Part shown: in pieces, positions 36,087-45,106 of the stretch
How the letters are laid out: the number at the start of each line of letters is the position of its first letter
Position numbering within the stretch: position 1 is the first letter of the stretch
Assembly: GCF_004028275.1 (NCBI RefSeq)
Contig: NZ_CP035033.1
Location: forward strand, 930,001-994,000
Direction: 5' to 3'
DNA: 64,000 bases
Origin: Hydrogenovibrio thermophilus
Lineage (GTDB): Bacteria > Pseudomonadota > Gammaproteobacteria > Thiomicrospirales > Thiomicrospiraceae
The notes under the pieces: model-generated
The model's input: the letters and a program-made list of their open reading frames with translations, nothing else
Databases searched by the model: none
Told to the model about the DNA's origin: nothing
Translations under genes and position numbers: made by a program

Positions 36087-36146
36087 AAGGATTCTCCTTT
36101 CAAGAGTGTTTTAAGATAAAGTTGTGTTGGATGGTTAATAAAGTCG

Positions 36147-36701
36147 TCATTCGTCGGTGGCTTTCAGCATGCGTTTCAAGGTGACGTCTTTGTCGATGAA
36201 ATGATGCTTCAGCGCCGCCAGCATGTGTAAGCCTGCCAGTGCGATTAAGGTAACGGCAATCCAATAATGGAATTCGCCGGCAATATCGGCCTGGTTTTCA
36301 ATGCCCAGCGGATAGGCCGGCACCGTAAACCAGTTGAATACGTCGATGCCGTGACCTTCAGCGGTGGAAATAAAATACCCGCTCACGCCCAAGGCGAACA
36401 CCAGCAGGTACAACAGTGCATGGGCGCTGTGGGCCGCGAAGGTGACGAACCGGGAATGATTGGCCGGTGGTTTTGGGGTTGGATTGCCCCAGCGCCACAC
36501 CAGACGCAACGCCATTAGGCCGATCAACAGCACACCGAGGCTTTTATGGATCGCCGGGGCGTCGTGATACCAGGGGCTGTAAAAGCTCAGGTCCACCATC
36601 CACAGGCCGAGTGCAAACAAGCCGATGATGCCCACGGCAATCACCCAATGCAGTGCGATGCTGATCCAGCCATAGCCTGAAAAACTGTTGGTTAATTTCA
36701 T
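36147..36701 (-). CDS. Cytochrome b561 family protein (YceJ-like)
   Basis: Inner-membrane di-haem cytochrome of 184 residues with four helices. Candidate haem-binding His residues appear in IALHWVIAVG, HKSLGVLLIG, AHSAHALLYL and AGLHMLAALKHHF. Typical of YceJ proteins next to YceI. Could move electrons between quinol and a periplasmic partner. Divergent from a LysR regulator that may control the pair. Confidence 0.92.
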   Translation of the reverse strand: MKLTNSFSGYGWISIALHWVIAVGIIGLFALGLWMVDLSFYSPWYHDAPAIHKSLGVLLIGLMALRLVWRWGNPTPKPPANHSRFVTFAAHSAHALLYLLVFALGVSGYFISTAEGHGIDVFNWFTVPAYPLGIENQADIAGEFHYWIAVTLIALAGLHMLAALKHHFIDKDVTLKRMLKATDE

Positions 36702-36835
36702 GTGTCTGCCTTTGTGTCGGGTTCGTGTTTGTATTGCGTTTCAACGTTATGAATAGCGTACATTTTTGTTGTATGGTTTAGAATGGTTAAATAATAAAAA
36801 GACTTTTTCCAAATAAAGAACAATCGAGCAGGCTT

Positions 36836-37780
36836 ATGAAAAACCGTCACGACAGTTTGGAAGGCATCAGTACCTTTGTGCAGGTGGTGGAATCCGGCAG
36901 TTTTACCGAAGCGGCGTCGGTGTTGGGGCATTCGGTGTCGTATATCAGTAAGGAAGTCACCCGTTTGGAAGAGCGGCTGGGCGCACGCTTGTTGAATCGC
37001 ACCACCCGCAGTTTGAGTTTGACCGACATCGGACGGGTCTATTTCGAAAAAACACGCGGCCTCTTGATGGAAGCGCGTGAAGCCGAAATGAGCATCGACA
37101 CCTTGCAGCAAAAGCCGGTGGGGCGTTTGAAAGTGAGTTTGCCGGCCAGTTTCGGCCAATCGCACCTATTGCCGGTGGTGGCGACGTATATGCAGCGTTA
37201 TCCGGACATCAAACTCAATGTGGATTTCAGCAGTCGTCTGGTGGATTTGGCTGGCGAAGGTTTTGACCTGGCGGTGCGGATGGGAGAGTCGAAGGATTCC
37301 AACCTGATTAGCCGCAAAATACTCTCGTTTCGAATGATTACGGTGGCCACGCAAGCGTATCTCGACGAACACGGTACACCGCAGCACCCGAATGACTTAC
37401 GCACGCATCAGGCGGTGAAGTACCTGTATAACCAGGTGCCGATTACCTGGGAATATGTGAATGAAAAAGGCGAGGTCATCAATGTCGATATCGGGCATAT
37501 TGCCGAAACCAATAACCTGCAGATGCAGCAGACGTTGGTCAGTGCCGGCGTCGGCATCGGGCGTTTGCCGGAATTTCTCTGTCAGCCTTTGATTGAGCAG
37601 GGTGAACTGGTTGAGGTGTTGGCCGAATACGAACTGCCGCCTCATGGTGTGTATGCGGTGTTTCCGCATCGTCACTATTTGTCGGCCAAGGTTCGCGCTT
37701 TTGTGGATTTATTGACCGAACATTTCAGCCCGAAAGGTAAAAAGGCGGCTATAAAATCGTCGTCATCCATTCACGAGTAA
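36836..37780 (+). CDS. LysR-family transcriptional regulator
   Basis: N-terminal winged helix (GISTFVQVVESGSFTEAAS, VTRLEERLGARLLNRTTRS) and a C-terminal substrate-binding domain (RLKVSLPASFGQ, VDLAGEGFDLAVRMG). 314 residues, CrgA-like subgroup. Its start faces the cytochrome b561 gene across 134 bases, the typical arrangement for a LysR protein controlling its divergent neighbour. The inducer is unknown. The CCAGGCCTGG copy at 37795 follows closely and may end its transcript. Confidence 0.93.
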   Translation: MKNRHDSLEGISTFVQVVESGSFTEAASVLGHSVSYISKEVTRLEERLGARLLNRTTRSLSLTDIGRVYFEKTRGLLMEAREAEMSIDTLQQKPVGRLKVSLPASFGQSHLLPVVATYMQRYPDIKLNVDFSSRLVDLAGEGFDLAVRMGESKDSNLISRKILSFRMITVATQAYLDEHGTPQHPNDLRTHQAVKYLYNQVPITWEYVNEKGEVINVDIGHIAETNNLQMQQTLVSAGVGIGRLPEFLCQPLIEQGELVEVLAEYELPPHGVYAVFPHRHYLSAKVRAFVDLLTEHFSPKGKKAAIKSSSSIHE

Positions 37781-37794
37781 AACACGCCTTATGA

Positions 37795-37804
37795 CCAGGC
37801 CTGG
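37795..37804 (+). repeat. CCAGGCCTGG palindrome, terminator-like
   Basis: Exact copy 15 bases after the LysR stop, followed by CGGTTTTTC; possible weak terminator for the plus strand. Confidence 0.8.
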
Positions 37805-37811
37805 CGGTTTT

Positions 37812-38669
37812 TCAGAAAAGGTTTTCAAGTGCCTTATCAAGCGTTGGGTATTGGAAGCGGAACCCGGCTTTGGTCAATTGGGTGGGCACCACGGCTTGGC
37901 TGACGGTGAGCACCTGCGCGCCGTCGCCGAGCAGTAACCACAGTTGCCAGCGGAAAACCGGCAACCAGAAAGGGCGGTGTAGCTGGCGGGCCAGTTGGCG
38001 GCCGAATTCGGCCTGCGAAACCGGTTGCGGGCTGGTGAGGTTGAAGGTGCCGTGCATCTCCGGATGGTCGAGCGCAAATAAAAAACCTTGTGCCAGGTCA
38101 TCGATGTGGACCCAGGAAAAACATTGCTGGCCACCGGCAATGGGGCCGCCCAGCCCCAGTTTAAACGCGGGCAACATCTTCTTCAAAGCGCCGCCATGCG
38201 CGGCCAGGACCACTCCGAATCGAAAGGTGACCAGCCGTTCCGGCGCAGCGAGTTGTTGTGTGGCTTTTTCCCAGGCCTGGACCAAATCGCCGAAAGCGTT
38301 CTGTCCGGCGTCGGTGTGGGATTCGTCCATGGGATGGTCGCAATCGGATTCCGGATAAAAGCCGATGGCGGAGGCGGCGATGACGCGCTTCGGTGGCTCA
38401 TCCAGCGATTGCAGCACGTCGGCCAAGCGTTGGTTTAAATCCACGCGGCTGGACCAGATGCGTTTTTGGTGTGTGGCGGTCCAACGCTGGCCGATATTCG
38501 CACCGCTCAATTGAATCAGACAATCGAGGCCATTGAGTTCGGAAGCCAGATCAAATTCCGGATCGAACGCCTCATGGCCATAAGCCTTGACGGCATGCCC
38601 GCCTTGTTCGAGTCGCGGTTTTAAATAGGAACCAACCAGGCCGGTGCCGCCCAGAATTACGATGCGCAT
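37812..38669 (-). CDS. TIGR01777/YfcH-type SDR epimerase
   Basis: NAD(P)-binding Rossmann protein of 285 residues with the GGTGLVGSYL nucleotide motif and the family-typical LSGANIGQRWT, SSRV and GVVLAAHGGALKKMLPAF segments. An atypical short-chain dehydrogenase of unknown substrate. The start lies five bases after the stop of the methionine sulfoxide reductase gene, so they form one transcript. An exact palindrome copy at 38271 is in frame as QAWE. Confidence 0.9.
   Translation of the reverse strand: MRIVILGGTGLVGSYLKPRLEQGGHAVKAYGHEAFDPEFDLASELNGLDCLIQLSGANIGQRWTATHQKRIWSSRVDLNQRLADVLQSLDEPPKRVIAASAIGFYPESDCDHPMDESHTDAGQNAFGDLVQAWEKATQQLAAPERLVTFRFGVVLAAHGGALKKMLPAFKLGLGGPIAGGQQCFSWVHIDDLAQGFLFALDHPEMHGTFNLTSPQPVSQAEFGRQLARQLHRPFWLPVFRWQLWLLLGDGAQVLTVSQAVVPTQLTKAGFRFQYPTLDKALENLF
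38271..38280. repeat. CCAGGCCTGG palindrome inside the SDR gene
   Basis: Exact copy, read on the minus strand in frame as Gln-Ala-Trp. Confidence 0.85.
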
Positions 38670-38674
38670 GCGGA

Positions 38675-40009
38675 TTACTCCGTGTTGTTTGCGTTATTTT
38701 CCGGAGGGTCCGGTACGAATTTCAGCACATTGCCGTTGATGCAGTAGCGCTTATGGCTCGGCGGCGGGCCGTCATTGAACACGTGGCCTAAGTGGATGCC
38801 GGAACTGGCACTGCGGACTTCAATGCGGTGCATGCCGTGGCTGAAATCTTCATGTTCGGTGATGGCGCCTTCTACCGGGTTGAAAAAGCTTGGCCAGCCG
38901 GAGCCGCTCTCGAATTTGGTATCGCTGCGGAACAACGCCGCACCGGTGATGGGGTCCACAAAGGTGCCGGGGCGTTTTTCATCGAGATGCGACCCGGTAA
39001 AGGCTTGTTCGGTGCCTTGTTCAAAGGCGATACGTCGTTGTTCCGGTGTCAGCAAACGGAAGCCGATCCATTTCCAGAAACGGGCTTTGTCACCGTTGTA
39101 GCCGGTGAAACGTGAGACTTCTTTGCCATCTTCAAACAACACGATGGTCGGTGTCGCAAACAGGCTTTTCTCCAGTGTCCAACCTTCCGGTGGGTTTGGA
39201 TTTAACGTGGTGGTCACGTCCACATCGGTTTGCCAGTCGTCGAGGATTTCCGCTTTGAATTGCTTACAGAAAGCACAGTCTTCAGCCTCGAACACCACCA
39301 GCTGACGCGTTTGGTTGAGGTCGCTGCCTTGCAAACGCGGTGCGGACGGTTCGCTTTTCGGCATCGGTGACTTACCGTCGCCGGGGTATTTCACCCCGGT
39401 TCCGCCCAGGCCGCAGTAGCCATTGGGATTTTTCTGCAAATAGTTCTGGTGGTATTCCTCGGCGGTGATGTAGTTATGAAGTGGCGCGATTTCGGTGGTG
39501 ATTTTCGAGTAACCGGCTTGAGTCAGAGCGGTTTGATAAGCCGCTTCGGTTTGTTTGGCGATGGCGGTTTGGGCGTCGTTATGGGTGTAGATGGCACTGC
39601 GGTAATTGGTGCCGACATCGTTGCCCTGGCGGTCGCCTTGAGTTGGATCATGATTTTCCCAAAAATGAATCAGAATGGTTTCCAGGTCGACTGTTTGAGG
39701 GTCGAAGGTCACCTTGACGACTTCCGCATGATTGCGTTGGTCGGTTTTACCGTAACGGATTTCTTTTTCCAGGCCGAGTACGTCGTAATAACCGGCGTTT
39801 TCGGCATCGCCGCCGGCGTAGCCGCTTTCGACGTCAATCACGCCGGGAATTTCGCTCATGCGTTTTTCGGCACCCCAGAAACAACCCATTCCCAGAACGA
39901 TGTAATCCGTGTTTTCGGCGGTTGGTGTGTTCATTTCCGGCTCCTTGGCACAGGCACTCACCGACAGGGTGGCGGCGAGAGCCAGTAGAGTTAACAGTTT
40001 GCGTAACAT
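38675..40009 (-). CDS. MsrA - thioredoxin-like - MsrB fusion lipoprotein
   Basis: Repairs both epimers of methionine sulfoxide in periplasmic proteins. Lipoprotein signal (LALAATLSVSAC), then MsrA (~35-200, active site GMGCFWG), a thioredoxin-like domain (~230-320, CAFC motif, FATPTIVLF), then MsrB (~325-435) with the catalytic Cys in KRYCINGN. The order differs from the Trx-MsrA-MsrB of neisserial PilB. MsrB lacks the zinc Cys pairs, and the usual SGCGWPSF reads SGSGWPSF, so the resolving Cys is apparently Ser and the thioredoxin domain may reduce it directly. Confidence 0.93.
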   Translation of the reverse strand: MLRKLLTLLALAATLSVSACAKEPEMNTPTAENTDYIVLGMGCFWGAEKRMSEIPGVIDVESGYAGGDAENAGYYDVLGLEKEIRYGKTDQRNHAEVVKVTFDPQTVDLETILIHFWENHDPTQGDRQGNDVGTNYRSAIYTHNDAQTAIAKQTEAAYQTALTQAGYSKITTEIAPLHNYITAEEYHQNYLQKNPNGYCGLGGTGVKYPGDGKSPMPKSEPSAPRLQGSDLNQTRQLVVFEAEDCAFCKQFKAEILDDWQTDVDVTTTLNPNPPEGWTLEKSLFATPTIVLFEDGKEVSRFTGYNGDKARFWKWIGFRLLTPEQRRIAFEQGTEQAFTGSHLDEKRPGTFVDPITGAALFRSDTKFESGSGWPSFFNPVEGAITEHEDFSHGMHRIEVRSASSGIHLGHVFNDGPPPSHKRYCINGNVLKFVPDPPENNANNTE

Positions 40010-40101
40010 GGCGGTTCCTTTTTCTGTATCCGTTTACTCATTAGACCGCGGCAAGCGTGAAATCTTTCCCCGGATTCATTGAGGAACCCTGACGAATGAA
40101 T

Positions 40102-40650
40102 TTAAGGTGACCCTTCCTGCAACGTTTTCAAATCCTTTAATACGATGGCGACGTGCGCTTCCGGGTCGACATCACGATAAATTCTAACGATTTTTCCATT
40201 CGGGTTGATGATGAAACTGTGACGTTTCGCCAGTTTGAATAAAAAATAGTCGCCGAGCGAACCATATTGTTCGGCCACTTTGCCGTCCGGGTCGGACAGC
40301 AGGTTAAACGGCAGTTGGTGTTTTTCGGCAAAGGCTTGGTGGCTGGCGGAATCGTCCAGGCTGACACCGAGAATCACCGCCTGACGTTGAATCAAGCGGT
40401 TGATATTGTCGCGAAAACTACAGGCTTCGGTGGTGCAGCCGGGCGTGTCGTCTTTTGGATAAAAATACAAGACGACCCATTGACCCCGGTAATCCGATAA
40501 ACGGACAGTGTCGCCTTTTTGATTGGTTAAGGCGAAATCCGGTGCACTTTCGCCGACGGCGAGTGACGCACTCCAAGCGAAAGGAGTGAAACAAAACGCC
40601 AGGAAAAGCATTGTCAGGGGTGTCCAGTAAAGCGCGAATCGTGGTGTCAT
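40102..40650 (-). CDS. Peroxiredoxin of the BCP/PrxQ family, exported
   Basis: Thiol peroxidase with the peroxidatic motif in DDTPGCTTEACSFRD; the resolving Cys (PxxCxxxxC type) is in the same motif. A signal sequence (LTMLFLAFCFTPFAWSAS) places it in the periplasm, unlike cytosolic BCP. About 180 residues. It follows the Msr fusion gene on the same strand after a 92-base gap and fits a periplasmic oxidative-repair set. Confidence 0.92.
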   Translation of the reverse strand: MTPRFALYWTPLTMLFLAFCFTPFAWSASLAVGESAPDFALTNQKGDTVRLSDYRGQWVVLYFYPKDDTPGCTTEACSFRDNINRLIQRQAVILGVSLDDSASHQAFAEKHQLPFNLLSDPDGKVAEQYGSLGDYFLFKLAKRHSFIINPNGKIVRIYRDVDPEAHVAIVLKDLKTLQEGSP

Positions 40651-40859
40651 CCGATGGCCTCTTTGTAATCGGTAGGAATGAATATAGGTTCCATCTTACA
40701 GGTTCGGTGGCCGCTGTAAAGAGGAGAAGTGGGTCATAATGGGAGCAAGGGGACATAATGGTTTTTTGTTCGCGATGAGACAAAAATTGTTATACTTAAA
40801 ACCACGAATGATTTGAAGCGTTTGAAACGTTTTTCAATTTAAAATCAAAGGGTTTGGCG

Positions 40860-42362
40860 ATGATCAAAGCAAGGGTGAATCCCAATTCCGGATGGCATTG
40901 GGTGTATTACTGGGCCATTGCCTTGATAGGCGCGGGCGCCCTGTGTTTTCAATTGTATGTCGGGGTTGAGCAAACCGAAAAACGTTTCGACCAGAAAATT
41001 CAAACCCTGTCGGAAGGCGTGCGCGGTTCCTTTTACGATATGGAACGTCACCTGAAGGAAAGTTATAACTTTCTGTTATTGCACTATGGTCAAAACCCGC
41101 AATTGACTGAGTTGGTTCACCCGCAAAACCGCCAGGCGCTCTACGATTTTCTCAAACCGGAATACGATGCGATGCGGCAGTTGCAACCGAATCTGTTCGT
41201 CATGCATTTTATCGACCCCAATAATGTCACCATCCTACGGATGCACCGTCCTGAGTTCGCTGGTGATGATTTAACGGAAGTGCGCCCGATTGTGGTGGCC
41301 GTCAATCAAAGCCGTAAACAGGCCAGTGGCTTTGAAACCGGCCGTAATGGGTTTGCGTATCGCATCACCAGTCCGTTGTTTGACGCCGATAAACATTATC
41401 TCGGCGTATTGGAATTCGGTGTACGCCCGGAATATTTCATCCATCGTCTGAATCATCAGTTTGCCATTAAATCGCAGGTACTGGTCAAGTCCGAGAAATT
41501 GCAGCCCTTGGAACACAAAGCAACGTATCCGATTGTCGGTGACTATTCAGTGGTTTATACCGATCCGATTTTCAACCATCTGCCCGTGGACGAAAACAAA
41601 GTTTCTCAACTGATACACCGGCATGATCGGACCTATCTGGTGGTGACCGGTGTGCATCTCGGGTCTTTTGATGGTGAGCCGGTCGCCAAGTTTCAGATGC
41701 TGGAAGACATCACCGACTTCTATCAAACCCATTTGCGAAACCTTTGGGGGCAAATCATTTTAGGTGGCTCGGCCTTGCTGGTGTTCCTGGTATTGCTGTA
41801 TCTGATCTTGCGCAGTTACAGCCGTCGCTTGGTGGCCACCTTGGATGAAATCGATGTGTTGCAGCACAAAAACAAAGTGATTAAACATGCCAGCGAAGTG
41901 GATGAATTGACCAAGGCCTATAATCGCCGTTATTTCAATAAGCAGTTGTATTGGTTGATTCAGCAGCTTGACCGTCGAGAACCGGTGTCGATTTTGTTTT
42001 ACGACATTGACCATTTCAAGAAAATCAACGACACCCACGGTCATTTGGTGGGAGACGAGATTCTCAAAGGCTTGACGCGTTTTGTGCGCAACCATATTCG
42101 GTCCGACGACGATTTGATTCGGTGGGGCGGTGAAGAATTCGCGGTGATTCTGCGTAAAGTGGGATTGCGTGAAGCGGTTGAAAAGGCCGAAGCTTTACGC
42201 CTCGGTGTTGAACAGATTACCTGGACGCATGACATCAAATTCACCATCAGTATCAGTGTGGTTCAACTGCACGCTCAGCACACACCTAAAGACGTACAGG
42301 GACAGTTGGACAAGCTGCTGTATCAAGCCAAGCAATCCGGACGTAATCGCGTCGAACACTGA
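40860..42362 (+). CDS. Diguanylate cyclase with dCache-like periplasmic sensor
   Basis: Makes c-di-GMP. Helix at ~14-34, a long periplasmic Cache-type sensor (MHFIDPNNVTILRMHRPE, YRITSPLFDADKHYLGVLEFG), a helix at ~298-320, then a GGDEF domain with the signature WGGEEFAVIL and the metal-binding YDIDHFKKIND. ATG 40860 follows AAAGGG at 40847-40852; a TTG six bases earlier is less likely. Stands alone, convergent with the next gene. Confidence 0.93.
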   Translation: MIKARVNPNSGWHWVYYWAIALIGAGALCFQLYVGVEQTEKRFDQKIQTLSEGVRGSFYDMERHLKESYNFLLLHYGQNPQLTELVHPQNRQALYDFLKPEYDAMRQLQPNLFVMHFIDPNNVTILRMHRPEFAGDDLTEVRPIVVAVNQSRKQASGFETGRNGFAYRITSPLFDADKHYLGVLEFGVRPEYFIHRLNHQFAIKSQVLVKSEKLQPLEHKATYPIVGDYSVVYTDPIFNHLPVDENKVSQLIHRHDRTYLVVTGVHLGSFDGEPVAKFQMLEDITDFYQTHLRNLWGQIILGGSALLVFLVLLYLILRSYSRRLVATLDEIDVLQHKNKVIKHASEVDELTKAYNRRYFNKQLYWLIQQLDRREPVSILFYDIDHFKKINDTHGHLVGDEILKGLTRFVRNHIRSDDDLIRWGGEEFAVILRKVGLREAVEKAEALRLGVEQITWTHDIKFTISISVVQLHAQHTPKDVQGQLDKLLYQAKQSGRNRVEH

Positions 42363-42370
42363 GGCATTCT

Positions 42371-42841
42371 TTACAAACGTTTTTCCGTAGCGGGGACATT
42401 GTTTTGATTGGTATCCGGTCGGCTTAACCGTCGACCGTCGCGGGCATTCAATGTCATGAGATAAAAATTGACCAGGCCTGCGGTCAACTCCAGCATTTGA
42501 ACACCGTAAAACAGTTCGTCGAACTCACCGATATCCGCTTTGTGGGCGAGAAACACCGCCGACGGTAACAGAATCAGCAGGCCGTTCAATGCAATGATGG
42601 GCATGCGTTTCAGTTTGCGGTCAACCAACGGATTAAGGCGACCGCAACTCAAGCGAAAACCGCTGATTCCGGCGGTGATGATTGACGGAATTAAAATCGC
42701 CATGCCATAGAGAATAAACGTTTTGACGGCTTGAATGTCAGCCGGATTCCCCAGTGTTTCCGACACAAGAGTGCTGCTCCAAAAAATCAAAATTAAACAC
42801 CAGGCCAAGCTGGCGCTGGTAATGTGTATCCATCGTGTCAT
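42371..42841 (-). CDS. Four-helix membrane protein of unknown function
   Basis: 156 residues from ATG 42841, which follows GGAG; a longer frame overlaps the regulator gene. Predicted helices near 8-28, 42-62, 78-98 and 108-130. It lies directly downstream of, and on the same strand as, the MarR gene, so it is probably cotranscribed and controlled by it. I do not recognise the family. A one-mismatch palindrome copy (CCAGGCCTGC, 42472) lies within. Confidence 0.7.
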   Translation of the reverse strand: MTRWIHITSASLAWCLILIFWSSTLVSETLGNPADIQAVKTFILYGMAILIPSIITAGISGFRLSCGRLNPLVDRKLKRMPIIALNGLLILLPSAVFLAHKADIGEFDELFYGVQMLELTAGLVNFYLMTLNARDGRRLSRPDTNQNNVPATEKRL

Positions 42842-42857
42842 GACGTGCTCCTTTACG

Positions 42858-43307
42858 TTAACCCGGCGGTGTTTCATGTAAGTCTTTCAGTTTTTCCAAT
42901 ACCATGAGCGTTGTGTGCAGATCGGTTGCGGAAAATGCGTGTTCGATGTCTTCCAGGTGGGTATACCAACGGTTCTGTATTTGGTGATAACGTGCTTCGC
43001 CTTCGTCGGTGAGCCGGTAAAGCGGAGAGCGCTTGTTCATCGGGTTGGGGTGTTTTTCCACCAGGGCTTCGGCTTCCAACAGGTTCAATTGTTTCAACGC
43101 GCCTTGGCGGGTGACGCCCATACTGTTCGCCATTTGTGGGGCCGTCATCGGATGGTCGGAAAATATCAGGGCGCCCAGCATTTGCCACCGTGCACTGGTG
43201 AGATCGAATTGCCCGGTCAAACCGTCTCCCCAATGAAGCAGTTGCCCGTTGGCGCGAAAAATCTGAATAACGGTATCGGTAATGAGCGTTTGTTTGCTGT
43301 TCGGCAT
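42858..43307 (-). CDS. MarR-family transcriptional regulator
   Basis: Winged-helix repressor of about 149 residues (LTSARWQMLGALIFSDHPMT, SMGVTRQGALKQLNLLE, SPLYRLTDEGEARY). ATG 43307 has a GGAGG site. A 38-bp inverted-repeat operator starts 15 bases upstream and is shared with a divergent DODA-type dioxygenase gene, so the regulator likely represses itself, the membrane protein and the dioxygenase until a phenolic or oxidised ligand binds. Ligand inferred only from the neighbour. Confidence 0.92.
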   Translation of the reverse strand: MPNSKQTLITDTVIQIFRANGQLLHWGDGLTGQFDLTSARWQMLGALIFSDHPMTAPQMANSMGVTRQGALKQLNLLEAEALVEKHPNPMNKRSPLYRLTDEGEARYHQIQNRWYTHLEDIEHAFSATDLHTTLMVLEKLKDLHETPPG

Positions 43308-43322
43308 GTGGCCTCCTAAATG

Positions 43323-43369
43323 CCATATTGACAACTAGTTTACATAATGAAAACTAGTTGTCAATATGG
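43323..43369. promoter_or_regulatory. Perfect 19-bp inverted repeat, MarR operator
   Basis: CCATATTGACAACTAGTTT (43323-43341) is exactly mirrored at 43351-43369 across a 9-base spacer. Each arm contains AACTAGTT and a TTGACA, so both arms could also be -35 elements. It lies between marR and the dioxygenase gene. Confidence 0.85.
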
Positions 43370-43549
43370 GCGGTATTTTGGGATCTATATGTCAATAATG
43401 GCTTTAAGGTGAGGGTTATTAAGTCTTATTTGGAAAGACTGTTGTGCCGAATAGCCACTTTATTCCGGTGTCGTTTTTTGGCGTAATAGGCTCAACTAAA
43501 CATCACTCAACATAACTCCATAAACCCAGAAAATATTTCGAGAAAGCCC

Positions 43550-44383
43550 ATGAGTCACTATTCCTTGCAAACCCTGATGAACTATTTAAGTCGGTTCGAA
43601 AAAACGCCGCAAACCATGCCGGTTTTGTTTATTGGGCATGGCAATCCGATGAATGCGGTCACGCAAAACGATTTCACCCGTAATTGGCAAGCCATCGGTC
43701 AGGCATTACCCAAACCGAAAGCGATTTTATCGATTTCGGCACATTGGATTACGCCGGGCAAAACCCAGGTGTTGACGACGGCCAAACCGGAAACCATTCA
43801 CGATTTTTATGGGTTTCCACCCGTCTTGTTCGAGCAACACTATCCGAGTGATGGCGCGCCGGCCTTGGCCGAACAGACCCAACAGCTGGCACCCGACACT
43901 GTGAGTCTGACCGACGACTGGGGCTTGGATCACGGAACCTGGTCGGTGTTGTTGTCGATGTTTCCGAAGGCGGAGGTGCCGGTGTATCAACTCAGTATCG
44001 ACTACCGAAAACCGCCGGCGTTTCATTATGAATTGGCGGCGCGCTTGAAGGACTTGCGCGAGCGGGGCGTTCTGGTCATGGCCAGCGGAAATGTGGTGCA
44101 TAACCTGTCGCAGGTGCAATGGCAGGAAAAGCCCGCTTTTGACTGGGCGTTGGAATTCAATGAACGGGTCAAGGCGGCGGTGTCGGATCGGGATGATGCG
44201 ACTTTGATTGATTTCAAAGGCTTCGGTACCTTGGGCAAACAGGCGCATCCGACCTATGATCACTATCTACCGCTTTTGTACAGCCTCGGTCTTCGCAATG
44301 CTCAGGATGAAGTGTATTTCTTCAATGATGTTATCGACATGAGCTCGGTGTCGATGCTGTCGTTCGTGTATTTACCGAATTAA
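43550..44383 (+). CDS. ygiD: DODA-type extradiol dioxygenase (YgiD family)
   Basis: Class III extradiol dioxygenase of 277 residues. Visible metal-ligand and active-site regions include FIGHGNPMNA, ISAHWITPG, LTDDWGLDHGTWSVL and ASGNVVHNLS. In E. coli YgiD opens 4,5-DOPA. Transcribed away from the MarR gene across the inverted-repeat operator, so likely derepressed by a phenolic compound. A palindromic terminator follows. Confidence 0.92.
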   Translation: MSHYSLQTLMNYLSRFEKTPQTMPVLFIGHGNPMNAVTQNDFTRNWQAIGQALPKPKAILSISAHWITPGKTQVLTTAKPETIHDFYGFPPVLFEQHYPSDGAPALAEQTQQLAPDTVSLTDDWGLDHGTWSVLLSMFPKAEVPVYQLSIDYRKPPAFHYELAARLKDLRERGVLVMASGNVVHNLSQVQWQEKPAFDWALEFNERVKAAVSDRDDATLIDFKGFGTLGKQAHPTYDHYLPLLYSLGLRNAQDEVYFFNDVIDMSSVSMLSFVYLPN

Positions 44384-44386
44384 CTA

Positions 44387-44410
44387 AAAACCACCAGGCC
44401 TGGTGGTTTT
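44387..44410 (+). terminator. 24-bp palindromic terminator after the dioxygenase
   Basis: AAAACCA and TGGTTTT flank CCAGGCCTGG (44394-44403) directly after the stop codon. Confidence 0.8.
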
Positions 44411-44539
44411 GGTGGTTCCAGTTCGATTTGACGTTCTTTTTAGTTGTCGCTCGAGTATTCGAGAAAATATAATGCTGGAAACTCGCCGTGATTGTTACAT
44501 TGAAATCGGCGGCGAATCCAAAAAGAGTGAAAATGAAAT

Positions 44540-45106
44540 ATGCCAAAAGCGAATGAACTGAAAAAAGGCATGGTGGTTGAGATCAACGACCAGCCGTATG
44601 TGGTGAAAACCGTCGATTGCAAAAGCCCGTCATCACGTGGTGCGGCGACTTTGTATAAAGTGCGTTTCAATAACGTTAAAACCGGCCAGAAGTTGGACGA
44701 ATCCTTCAAGGGCGACGACTTTTTAAAAGAGCTCGATTGCCAGCGGGTGCCGGTGCAGTTCAGTTACATGGACGGTGAAAACTATGTGTTCATGAACTTG
44801 CAGGACTTTTCGCAATATACGTTGTCGCCGGAAGACTTGGAAGGCCAAACCGGGTATTTGTATGAAGCGCTGGAAGGGATTGAAGCCTTGGTGCTGGACG
44901 AACAGGTGATTGCGATTGAATTGCCGATTGCCGTCGCACTGGAAATTGTCGAGACGGCGCCGGGCATGAAAAGTGCATCCGCCACCAGCCGAACCAAACC
45001 GGCGACTTTGAGTACCGGCTTGGAAATCCAGATTCCGGAATACATCGAACCGGGTGAAACCGTAAAGGTGAACTCCGAGACCGGCAAGTACATGAGTCGC
45101 GCTTAA
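44540..45106 (+). CDS. efpL: Elongation factor P-like protein EfpL (YeiP)
   Basis: 188 residues in three EF-P-like domains. The tip loop reads KSPSSRGAATLYK, the YeiP/EfpL pattern with Arg where EF-P has a modified Lys; EfpL rescues ribosomes stalled on proline-rich and related motifs without that modification. Canonical ends (TGLEIQIPEYIEPGETVKVN, TGKYMSR) are present. Monocistronic by context. A true efp gene is not in this window. Confidence 0.94.
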   Translation: MPKANELKKGMVVEINDQPYVVKTVDCKSPSSRGAATLYKVRFNNVKTGQKLDESFKGDDFLKELDCQRVPVQFSYMDGENYVFMNLQDFSQYTLSPEDLEGQTGYLYEALEGIEALVLDEQVIAIELPIAVALEIVETAPGMKSASATSRTKPATLSTGLEIQIPEYIEPGETVKVNSETGKYMSRA

